In this document: piece after piece, positions 6,532-13,272 of the stretch
Numbering within the stretch: the first letter of the stretch is position 1
Layout: the number at the start of each line of letters is the position of its first letter
From: Synechococcus sp. CS-1325
GTDB taxonomy: Bacteria > Cyanobacteriota > Cyanobacteriia > PCC-6307 > Cyanobiaceae
Length of the DNA stretch: 34,890 nucleotides
Assembly (NCBI GenBank): GCA_025128135.1
Contig: JAHLYW010000032.1
Location: forward strand, 1-34,890
Direction: 5' to 3'
Notes under the pieces: model-generated
What the model saw: the letters and a program-made list of their open reading frames with translations, nothing else
Told to the model about the DNA's origin: nothing
Database searches by the model: none
Program-made: the position numbers and the translations under genes

Positions 6532-7795
6532 AGAAGATCGGCAGCCGCAGCAGCTGGGCCCACAGCTCCGTGCCGACCGCCAGCGCGCCCAGTTCGGCCG
6601 GAATCTCCAGCAGCAGGTCGGCCCCCTGCAGCGAACCGATCCGTGAGGAGGCCTGGCTGCCCTCCACCAGCGCCAGCAGCTCGCCATCAGGGCCCACCTG
6701 CAGCCGGGCGCGGGCCAGCTCGGGGCGGCCGGCGCCGCGCTTGAGCTCCGCCGCCAGCCGCACCTTCAGGCGCGGCAGCCGCTGCACCGGCGCCCCCTCC
6801 AGCAACTGCAGCGCCGGCAGCAGCAGCTGCAGGGCGGTGATCGCCGCCGCCACCGGATTACCCGGCAGGCCAAAAAATGGCGTGCCAGCGCCCCCATCCC
6901 CCAGCCGCCCGAAGGCGAACGGGCGCCCGGGCTTGAGGAACAGCTTCCAGAAGCTCACCTGCCCCAGCTCGGCCAGGAGTGGCCGAATCCAGTCGCTGTC
7001 GCCCGCCGACACCCCGCCGGTGCTCACCACCAGATCGCAGCCGGCCGCCAGCTCCAGCAGGGCTGCGCGTAGCTGCACCGGTGCATCGGCCACCACCCGC
7101 TGCTCGGCCACCTCCACCCCCAGCCGCGCCAGCAGCGCCGCCAGCAGGGTGCCGTTGCTCTCCCAGATCTGGCCCGGGCCGCGCCGACTGCCGGCAGGCA
7201 CCAGTTCATCGCCCGTGATCAGCAATCCCAGCCGCGGCCGCCGCCGCACCACCAGCTCCGCCACGCCGCAGCTGGCCAGCCGGCCCAGATCGGCCGGGCC
7301 CAGCCGCACCCCGGCTCCCAGCAGCTCCTGGCCGGCAGCGGCCTCCTCATCGGCGGCGCGGATCCAGGGGTTGGACCCCGCTTCACGAATCAGGCTCAGG
7401 CGCTCTCCCTCGGCTTCCACCAGCTCCTGGGGCAGCACCCGGGTGGCCCCTTCCGGCAGGGGAGCACCGGTGAGGATGCGGATCGCTTCCCCCGCCAGCA
7501 GCGGCGTGGCATAGGGGGCGCCCGGCGCCGAACGGCCCACCAGGCGCCAGGAGTGTCCCGGCTGCGGGACACTCGCCACCGCCAGGGCATAGCCATCCAT
7601 GATCGAGGCGCGGAAGCCCGGCACCGCCTCCACGGCCAGGACCGGCTCGGCACTCACCCGGCCCAGGGCCTGCGGCAGCGGCAGCCGCTCGCTGCCGGCC
7701 AGAGGCGTGATGGCGGCCAGCACCTGGCGGCGGGCCTCCTCCAGGGGCAGACCCTCGCGGGGGTAGGGCTCAAACGCTGCAGCGCTGCTGCTCAT
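6530..7795 (-). CDS. moeA: Molybdopterin molybdenumtransferase MoeA
   Basis: 421 residues, the usual MoeA length. Recognisable segments include LPQALGRVSAEPV, VPGFRASIMDGYALA (the MDGYA signature), GAPLPEGATRVLPQE, LLITGDELVPAG, IWESNG, VVSTGGVSAGDSDWI (MoCF domain) and FFGLPGNPVAA, ending in a small beta-barrel domain IV. MoeA inserts molybdate into adenylylated molybdopterin. The gene starts 13 bases after the moaC stop, so moaC-moeA form a two-gene operon on the minus strand, facing the moaD-moaE pair. No disruption is visible. Confidence 0.95.
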   Translation of the reverse strand: MSSSAAAFEPYPREGLPLEEARRQVLAAITPLAGSERLPLPQALGRVSAEPVLAVEAVPGFRASIMDGYALAVASVPQPGHSWRLVGRSAPGAPYATPLLAGEAIRILTGAPLPEGATRVLPQELVEAEGERLSLIREAGSNPWIRAADEEAAAGQELLGAGVRLGPADLGRLASCGVAELVVRRRPRLGLLITGDELVPAGSRRGPGQIWESNGTLLAALLARLGVEVAEQRVVADAPVQLRAALLELAAGCDLVVSTGGVSAGDSDWIRPLLAELGQVSFWKLFLKPGRPFAFGRLGDGGAGTPFFGLPGNPVAAAITALQLLLPALQLLEGAPVQRLPRLKVRLAAELKRGAGRPELARARLQVGPDGELLALVEGSQASSRIGSLQGADLLLEIPAELGALAVGTELWAQLLRLPIF

Positions 7796-7808
7796 CGGGG
7801 CTCACGGC

Positions 7809-8321
7809 TCAGGAGGGCACGGCGCCGGGATGGGACCAGGCGCCATGGCGTCCGCCTGATTTGCTCAGCAGCCGCACCGGGCCGATCGTCATGGCCGGAT
7901 CGGCGGATTTCACCATGTCGTAGAGGGTGAGCAGGCCGATCTGCACGGCGGTGAGCGCCTCCATCTCCACCCCAGTGGGGCCGGTGGTGCGGGCCATCGC
8001 CTCAATGCGCAGGCCGCCGCCATCGGCGCTGGGCTCGATGCGCACCTCCAGGCCCGTGAGCGCGATCGGGTGGCAGAGGGGGATCAGCTCCCAGGTGCGC
8101 TTGGCGCCCTGGATCGCCGCCACCCGTGCCACCGCCAGCACATCCCCCTTGGCGGCGCGGCCGTCGAGCACCAGCGCCAGCACCGCCGGGTCCATGGCGA
8201 TGAAGCCCTCGGCCACGGCACGGCGATCGGTGGCGGGGCGATCGCCCACTTCCACCATGTGCACCTCGCCGCTGGCGTTGAGGTGGCTGAGTGACGGATC
8301 GGGCCTGCGGACCTCCGGCAC
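7809..8321 (-). CDS. moaC: Cyclic pyranopterin monophosphate synthase MoaC
   Basis: 170 residues. Starts with [19 protein letters not shown] and contains the family core: [33 protein letters not shown], then [18 protein letters not shown] and [10 protein letters not shown], which carry the conserved Lys and Asp of the active site. MoaC converts the MoaA product 3',8-cyclo-GTP into cyclic pyranopterin monophosphate. MoaA itself is not encoded in this window. The gene leads the moaC-moeA operon. The N-terminal few residues before LSHL are variable in the family, so the start may be slightly downstream. Confidence 0.95.
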   Translation of the reverse strand: MPEVRRPDPSLSHLNASGEVHMVEVGDRPATDRRAVAEGFIAMDPAVLALVLDGRAAKGDVLAVARVAAIQGAKRTWELIPLCHPIALTGLEVRIEPSADGGGLRIEAMARTTGPTGVEMEALTAVQIGLLTLYDMVKSADPAMTIGPVRLLSKSGGRHGAWSHPGAVPS

Positions 8322-8346
8322 GGGATCCCACGCGAATCTGCGAACG

Positions 8347-9066
8347 CTAAGCCGGGGTCAGGCGCTCTAGGTGCAGGCCCTCGGTGCTGCCGATGTGCCC
8401 CTGGACGTAGCGGGACGGCTGAAACCTGCCCGCCCAGCCGGCGGGGAGCTCTGCCAGCAAAGCCTCGGCGTAGGGATGGCGTCGGGCCAGGCCCTGCAGG
8501 GTGTGGGCGGGGTAGATCCGCACCTCCCGGCGACAGACCCGCATCAGCTCAGCGATGGCCCGGCGATGCCAGGCGAAGTCGAAGCCCCCTGTCGGCATCA
8601 GGCCCCCCACATCCAGAGGTGCATAGGAGAAGAGCAGGTGTCCGCTCAGCACCAGATCGAAGCTGGCATCGGCGAAAGGAAGCACCGGCAGGGCCGCCTG
8701 CACATAGCGCTGAGGCCGGCGGCCGTAGTCGGCGAGGAAGGCCTCCAGCGCCCGATGCTTCTCGGTGCGGTAGGCCTTCAGGTCGAAGCCGGCGGCCAGG
8801 TGATCGGCAGCGGCGATCTGCTCCATGGCCAGGGCGATGTCGCCGCGGGCCTGACGATCCAGGCACTCGGGGGATGCCCCGTACCAGGGATCCACCGCTG
8901 TGACATCAAGTCCCGCCTCCCCCAGGACCGCGGCCAGCGAACCCGGCCCACCCGGGCAATCGAGCACGGAGGCGCCCAGCCACTGGGCCGGTGCGAGGCC
9001 GTACATCTCCAGGCATTCAGCCGCGCTGCGGCCGAAGAAAACGACCCGCCTGAATTCCAGCTCCAT
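8347..9066 (-). CDS. Class I SAM-dependent methyltransferase, unknown substrate
   Basis: 239 residues from ATG 9066 ([14 protein letters not shown]); an open frame continues upstream to 9531 but would run through the divergent arsS gene, so I use the internal ATG. The Rossmann methyltransferase motif I appears as [19 protein letters not shown], followed by the acidic end of strand 2 in VTAVDPWYG, and a motif IV-like [15 protein letters not shown]. The C-terminal region ([20 protein letters not shown]) is compatible with a small-molecule methyltransferase. It lacks the obvious Cys pattern of the arsenite methyltransferase ArsM, so despite its position beside arsS it should not be called ArsM. 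Confidence 0.8.
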   Translation of the reverse strand: MELEFRRVVFFGRSAAECLEMYGLAPAQWLGASVLDCPGGPGSLAAVLGEAGLDVTAVDPWYGASPECLDRQARGDIALAMEQIAAADHLAAGFDLKAYRTEKHRALEAFLADYGRRPQRYVQAALPVLPFADASFDLVLSGHLLFSYAPLDVGGLMPTGGFDFAWHRRAIAELMRVCRREVRIYPAHTLQGLARRHPYAEALLAELPAGWAGRFQPSRYVQGHIGSTEGLHLERLTPA

Positions 9067-9164
9067 GGCCAGCCAGCAGCAGAGGCAAGCCAGTGTCGAC
9101 CCCTGCTCACCCGAGGCAACCGGCCTCAGCTGCTGGAAAGGGCCGATTAGAAGGGTCTGGGCCC

Positions 9165-9209
9165 GTTGGCAATGCCCCTGTTGGCAGTGCCCCCGTTGGC
9201 AGTCCCCCG
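9165..9209. repeat. Three tandem 15-base repeats in a divergent promoter region
   Basis: Units GTTGGCAATGCCCCT (9165-9179), GTTGGCAGTGCCCCC (9180-9194) and GTTGGCAGTCCCCCG (9195-9209) are head-to-tail, with the units 2-3 mismatches apart. They lie between the methyltransferase (start 9066) and the likely arsS start (9250). An arrangement of direct repeats there could be an operator or a slippage-prone tract. Confidence 0.85.
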
Positions 9210-9249
9210 CCGGCCGGCGCGTTCCCACCAGCACGACCCTGATCACCCC

Positions 9250-10263
9250 GTGACCATCGCCCCCCAGCGCACCACCCCTGGACGCGACCGCCTGGAACCC
9301 GGCAACGTCTTCCCGCCGCTGCGGCGAAGCCGCCTGGAAACCCTGCAGGTGAACCTCACCTACCGCTGCAATCAGGCCTGTGTGCACTGCCACGTGAACG
9401 CAGGGCCCACCCGCACCGAAAGCATGGCGGCAGACGTCCTGGCCCTGATCCCCGCGGTACTGGCCGCCAGGAAGCTGCGCTGCCTCGATCTCACAGGCGG
9501 CGCGCCGGAGCTTCACCCCGGGTTCCGGCAACTGGTGCGACGGGTCCGAGCCCTGGGGGTGGAGGTGATCGATCGCTGCAATCTCACGATCCTGCAGGAG
9601 CCGGGTCAGGAGGATCTGGCCGCTTTTCTGGCCGCCGAGGGGGTCACGGTGGTGGCCTCACTGCCCTGCTACCTGCAGGACAACGTGGAGCGCCAGCGGG
9701 GCTCCGGCGTGTTCCAGCGCAGCATCGACGGCCTGCGTCAGCTCAACTCGCTCGGCTACGGCCAGCCGGGCTCGGGTCTGGAGCTGAACCTGGTGTTCAA
9801 CCCCCAGGGGGCGGTGCTGCCACCGGCGCAGGGACCGCTGGAGGCAGACTACCGGCGGGTGCTGGCGGCCGATCACGGCGTGGTGTTCAACCGGCTCTAT
9901 GCCCTGGCCAACATGCCGGTGCAGCGCTTCGCGGCGGTGCTGAGCGCCCAGGGGGAGCTGGAGAACTACCGGGAGCTGCTGCGCCGCAGCCACCGCGACG
10001 CCAACCTGGAGCAGGTGATGTGCCGCCAGCTGATCAGCGTCGACTGGCAGGGCTTCCTCTACGACTGCGATTTCAACCAGCAGCTGGGGCTGGTGGCCAG
10101 CGGCGGTCCTGCCGCACAGGCGGCCGGTGAGCCAGGAGAACGCCCCCATCTGCGGGATCTGCTGCGGCGCGACCCCAACGGCGATCCGATCCAGGTGGCT
10201 GACCACTGCTTTGGTTGCACCGCCGGCAGCGGCTCCAGCTGCGGCGGGGCGCTGGCCGCATGA
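9250..10263 (+). CDS. arsS: Arsenosugar biosynthesis radical SAM protein ArsS
   Basis: 337 residues from GTG 9250 (MTIAPQRTTPGRDRL). The same frame is open back to ATG 9166, but that would translate the 15-base repeats into low-complexity sequence. The radical SAM cluster motif C-x3-C-x2-C is at Cys40, Cys44 and Cys47 (YRCNQACVHCHVNAGP), with LDLTGGAPELHPGF after it. The C-terminal DUF3641-type part has CRQLISVDWQGFLYDCDF and CFGCTAGSGSSCGG, extra cysteines suggesting a second cluster. ArsS joins a 5'-deoxyadenosyl group to dimethylated arsenic on the way to oxoarsenosugars. The stop overlaps the start of the TVP38 gene (ATGA), so the two are coupled. No arsM is visible in the window. Confidence 0.9.
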   Translation: MTIAPQRTTPGRDRLEPGNVFPPLRRSRLETLQVNLTYRCNQACVHCHVNAGPTRTESMAADVLALIPAVLAARKLRCLDLTGGAPELHPGFRQLVRRVRALGVEVIDRCNLTILQEPGQEDLAAFLAAEGVTVVASLPCYLQDNVERQRGSGVFQRSIDGLRQLNSLGYGQPGSGLELNLVFNPQGAVLPPAQGPLEADYRRVLAADHGVVFNRLYALANMPVQRFAAVLSAQGELENYRELLRRSHRDANLEQVMCRQLISVDWQGFLYDCDFNQQLGLVASGGPAAQAAGEPGERPHLRDLLRRDPNGDPIQVADHCFGCTAGSGSSCGGALAA

Positions 10264-11018
10264 CGGCAAAACCCGAGCGAGACATCCCCTCCAGCCCAAC
10301 CTCAATCTCAACCTCCAGCCCTGACTCCAGCCCAGCCTCCAGGCGCTGGCTGCTGCTGCTGGCAGTGGCGGCACTGGTGGCGCTGTTCTTCCTGCTGGAT
10401 CTGCCCCGGCAGCTCAGCTTCGACGCCCTGCGCGACGCCCACACCACCCTGCTGGCCTGGCGCCAGCAGACGCCTGTCCGTGCCGCGGCCCTCTACGGCC
10501 TGGCCTATGTGCTGGTTGCCGGGCTCTCCCTGCCCGGCGCGGCGGTGATGACCCTGGCCGGAGGCGCGGTGTTCGGGCTGGGGCTCGGCACCCTGCTGGT
10601 GTCGTTCGCCTCCAGCGCCGGCGCCACCATCGCCTTCCTGCTGGCCCGCACCCTGCTGCGCGAGCCGATGCTGAACCGCTTCGGCGCCAGGCTGGCCCCG
10701 ATCGAGGCGGGCCTGCGCCGCGACGGGGTGCTCTACCTGCTCAGCCTGCGGCTGGTGCCCGTGTTCCCCTTTTTCCTGGTGAATGTGGTGATGGGGCTGA
10801 CCCCGATCCGCACGCTCTCCTTTTACGTCACCAGCCAGATCGGCATGTTGCCCGGCACCCTCGTTTACGTGAACGCCGGCACGCAGCTGGGGCAGCTGCG
10901 CAGCCTCGAAGGCATCCTCACGCCGCCGCTGCTGCTGTCGCTGGCGCTGCTGGGCGTCTTTCCCTGGATCGCGCGGCTGGCCCTGGAGCGCTGGAAGCTC
11001 TGGCGGGCAGGGCAATGA
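10260..11018 (+). CDS. TVP38/TMEM64 family (SNARE-associated/DedA-like) membrane protein
   Basis: 252 residues from ATG 10260, which overlaps the arsS stop by four bases; an upstream in-frame start at 10215 would lie within arsS. A Ser/Pro/Thr-rich N-terminal tail (about residues 5-25) precedes several membrane segments. The VTT domain is recognised by SLPGAAVMTLAGGAVFGLG, FASSAGATIAFLLARTLL, YLLSLRLVPVFPFFLVN and IGMLPGTLVYVNAG, the last containing the re-entrant-loop type of motif. Bacterial members are putative lipid scramblases or transporters; some are next to redox or metal-resistance genes. Coupling to arsS suggests a role in arsenic metabolite handling, but this is only contextual. 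Confidence 0.88.
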   Translation: MTAKPERDIPSSPTSISTSSPDSSPASRRWLLLLAVAALVALFFLLDLPRQLSFDALRDAHTTLLAWRQQTPVRAAALYGLAYVLVAGLSLPGAAVMTLAGGAVFGLGLGTLLVSFASSAGATIAFLLARTLLREPMLNRFGARLAPIEAGLRRDGVLYLLSLRLVPVFPFFLVNVVMGLTPIRTLSFYVTSQIGMLPGTLVYVNAGTQLGQLRSLEGILTPPLLLSLALLGVFPWIARLALERWKLWRAGQ

Positions 11019-11047
11019 TGGGCCACAAGCGCGGTTGAGGCCGGCCG

Positions 11048-11623
11048 ATGCGCACGGCGCTGGTGCTGATCGATCTGATCAACGACATCACCCATCAGGA
11101 CGGGGCGATCCCCACCTGCGCTGCCGAAGTGCAGCGGCGGCAGGTGATGGCTGCAGCCAACCGGGCGCTTGAGCTGGCCCGGAGCCGCGCCTGGCCGACG
11201 ATCCTGGTGAAGGTGGGTTTCGCTCGTGGTTACCCCGAGCTTCCCAGCCACGCCCCGATCTTCGGCCGCGCCCGGGAGCTGGGCGCCCTCCAGCTCGGTC
11301 AGTGGGGAACGGAGTTCCATCCGGATCTGGCGGTGGAGGCGGCCGATCTGGTGCTGGTCAAGCCGCGATTGAGTCCGTTCCACGGCACGGCCCTGGAGCC
11401 GGTGCTGCGGGCCGGCGGCATCGAGCAGCTGGTGCTTGGCGGCGTCAGCACCTGCTGGGCCCTGCAGGCGGCGGCGCGGGAAGGCCATGACCGGGATTAC
11501 CGGGTGGTGCTGGTGGAGGAGGCCTGTGCCGCCTCCACCAGCACAGAGCACGTCCAGGCGATCAACTCCCTGGCCCGCCTGGCCCGCCTGGTGGGGGTCG
11601 GCGATCTCGCCGCCCTGTGCTGA
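11048..11623 (+). CDS. Isochorismatase-family cysteine hydrolase
   Basis: 191 residues. The catalytic triad of the family is present: Asp9 in ALVLIDLIND, the Lys in LVLVKPRLSPFHGT, and the Cys in LVLGGVSTCWALQAAA. The segment before Cys lacks the usual cis-peptide context variation that would point to a nicotinamidase, and no zinc-binding His set is obvious, so the substrate is open (amide or isochorismate-like). It follows the TVP38 gene by 29 bases and precedes the small FUSC-like gene by 27 bases, in the same direction, so it may belong to a longer arsS operon. Confidence 0.88.
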   Translation: MRTALVLIDLINDITHQDGAIPTCAAEVQRRQVMAAANRALELARSRAWPTILVKVGFARGYPELPSHAPIFGRARELGALQLGQWGTEFHPDLAVEAADLVLVKPRLSPFHGTALEPVLRAGGIEQLVLGGVSTCWALQAAAREGHDRDYRVVLVEEACAASTSTEHVQAINSLARLARLVGVGDLAALC

Positions 11624-11650
11624 GCACCCCTGCCTGAGCGGAGCTGGCCC

Positions 11651-11926
11651 GTGCCGCCTGAGCAGCGGCGTCAACTGGGGCGTCAGGCGCTGCTCCGCGC
11701 CCTGGCGGTGACGCTCTCTTCCCTGGCGGTGAGCGTCTGGCAGCCTCCCTTCGGGCAGTGGTGGATCTGGTCATCGGCCAGCGTGGCCACCGGGGAGGTC
11801 ACAGCGTCGCGGCGCAAAGGCCTCGATCGCTTCGTGCTGGTGGTGCTGGGCGGAACAGTCGCTTTGGTCCTCGTGGAACTGGCGGGCCGGACGCCCGCGT
11901 GGATCAGCGGCCTGCGAGAGCGGTAG
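11651..11926 (+). CDS. Small membrane protein resembling the first part of FUSC proteins
   Basis: 91 residues from GTG 11651. The basic start (PPEQRRQLGRQALLRALAV) and two hydrophobic stretches (about 16-31 and 61-77) flank a segment WQPPFGQWWIWSSASVATGE and then SRRKGLDRFVLVVLGGTVA. The order P-aromatic-W, small residues, basic RxxxR, then a Gly-rich helix resembles the N-terminal membrane portion of fusaric-acid-resistance (FUSC) transporters, which are normally several hundred residues long. It could be a truncated or minimal relative, or an unrelated two-helix protein. Forty-four bases separate it from the MFS exporter downstream, so the two may be co-transcribed. Confidence 0.5.
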   Translation: MPPEQRRQLGRQALLRALAVTLSSLAVSVWQPPFGQWWIWSSASVATGEVTASRRKGLDRFVLVVLGGTVALVLVELAGRTPAWISGLRER

Positions 11927-11970
11927 CGGTCTCCCATGGGAAGGTATGGACATTGCCGCGCGTTGATGCC

Positions 11971-13230
11971 ATGGGCTGGACGCGCCCTTCCACGCGGTTC
12001 TGCGCCTTTCTCACCCTGCTCAACGACCGGCTGGGCGAGAGCATCGTGTTTCCGTTGCTGCCGTTCCTGCTGGCCAGCTTCACCAGTGATGGCCGCACCC
12101 TCGGCCTGCTGGCCGGCAGTTACGCCCTGGCCCAGTTCCTGTTCACCCCCCTGATCGGCGCGCTGAGCGATCGCTTCGGGCGCAAGCCGGTGATCAGTGC
12201 CTGCGTGGCCGGCTCGGTGCTGGGCCTGGGCGGTTTTGCCCTCACCCTGGCCGTGCCCTGGCCGGCCGGCAGCGCCTGGCCGCTGCCGCTGCTGTTCGCC
12301 GCCCGGCTGATCGATGGCGTCAGCGGCGGCACCGCCGCCACAGCCGGCGCCGTGCTGGCCGACATCAGCCCCCCGGAGCAGCGGGCCAAGGCCTTCGGGC
12401 TGATCGGCGTGGCCTTCGGGCTCGGCTTCATCCTCGGGCCGGCCCTGGGCGGCCTGCTGGCCGGCGTGAGCATCACCCTGCCGTTGCTGCTGGCGGTGGC
12501 CGTGGCGGCCGTGAACCTGGTGCTGGTGCTCACGGTGCTGCCTGAAACCCTGCCGACAGCGGCGCGCCGGCAACTGCCCCGCAAGCGTGATCTCAGCCCG
12601 CTCAGCCAGCTGCGGAAGGTGTTCACCAACCCCCAGGTGCGGCGCCTCAGCCTGGCCTTCTTCCTCTTCTTCCTGGCTTTCAACGGCTTCACCGCCGTGC
12701 TGGTGCTCTATTTCAAGCAGGCGTTCGGCTGGGGACCGGGCCTCTCTGCCGCCGCCTTCCTGGTGGTGGGCGTTGTCGCCACCGTGGTGCAGGGAGGCCT
12801 GATCGGCCCCTTGGTGCAACGCTTCGGTGAATGGCGCCTCACCCTCGCCGGCCTCGGCCTGGTGATCACCGGCTGCCTGCTGGTGCCGGCCGCCAACGCC
12901 GCCAATGCCCAGCCGGTGGTGTTCAGCGCTGTGGCGATCCTGGCGGCAGGCACTGGCCTGGTCACCCCCTGCCTGCGCAGCCTCGTGTCCCGGCGGCTCG
13001 ACAGCAGCGGCCAGGGTGCCGCCCTCGGCAGCCTGCAGGGCCTGCAGAGCCTCGGCAGCTTCATCGGCCCACCCCTGGCCGGCCTCGCCTACGACCTGGC
13101 GGGGCAGAAGAGTCCCTTCTGGCTCGGCATCACCCTGCTGCTCGGGGTGGCGGTGCTGGTGGCCGGAGGTTTTCCCACACAGGGTGGCAAGGAGGCAAGC
13201 AAGCCCCATACCGAAACGATCCAGCCTTGA
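11971..13230 (+). CDS. MFS transporter, TetA-like drug:proton antiporter
   Basis: 419 residues from ATG 11971 (MGWTRPSTRF); earlier in-frame starts overlap the preceding small gene. The protein is almost wholly hydrophobic with about twelve membrane segments. The MFS motif A lies in the loop after the second segment (GALSDRFGRKPVISACVAG), and FDGVSGG-like RLIDGVSGGTAATAGAV and GLGFILGPALGG match the 12-helix TetA/DHA1 antiporters. A central cytoplasmic loop (residues around 195-220) separates the two halves. It should export a small molecule in exchange for protons across the plasma membrane. The substrate is not predictable. Confidence 0.88.
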   Translation: MGWTRPSTRFCAFLTLLNDRLGESIVFPLLPFLLASFTSDGRTLGLLAGSYALAQFLFTPLIGALSDRFGRKPVISACVAGSVLGLGGFALTLAVPWPAGSAWPLPLLFAARLIDGVSGGTAATAGAVLADISPPEQRAKAFGLIGVAFGLGFILGPALGGLLAGVSITLPLLLAVAVAAVNLVLVLTVLPETLPTAARRQLPRKRDLSPLSQLRKVFTNPQVRRLSLAFFLFFLAFNGFTAVLVLYFKQAFGWGPGLSAAAFLVVGVVATVVQGGLIGPLVQRFGEWRLTLAGLGLVITGCLLVPAANAANAQPVVFSAVAILAAGTGLVTPCLRSLVSRRLDSSGQGAALGSLQGLQSLGSFIGPPLAGLAYDLAGQKSPFWLGITLLLGVAVLVAGGFPTQGGKEASKPHTETIQP

Positions 13231-13272
13231 TTGCTACCTTGCGGACGGCCATAACTGCGCGGTGTCAGGGCA

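Noticed and set aside
8347..9066. Methyltransferase considered as arsenite methyltransferase ArsM beside arsS
   Set aside because: No conserved ArsM cysteine arrangement can be recognised, so only a general methyltransferase call is justified.
9250..10263. Radical SAM gene considered as moaA because of the Moco neighbourhood
   Set aside because: The C-terminal half is the ArsS/DUF3641 type (CFGCTAGSGSSCGG) and lacks the MoaA C-terminal GTP-binding cluster and the terminal Gly-Gly.
11683..13209. 508-codon frame opposite the MFS gene
   Set aside because: Low-complexity Gln/His/Gly/Glu composition, opposite a full MFS transporter with motif A.
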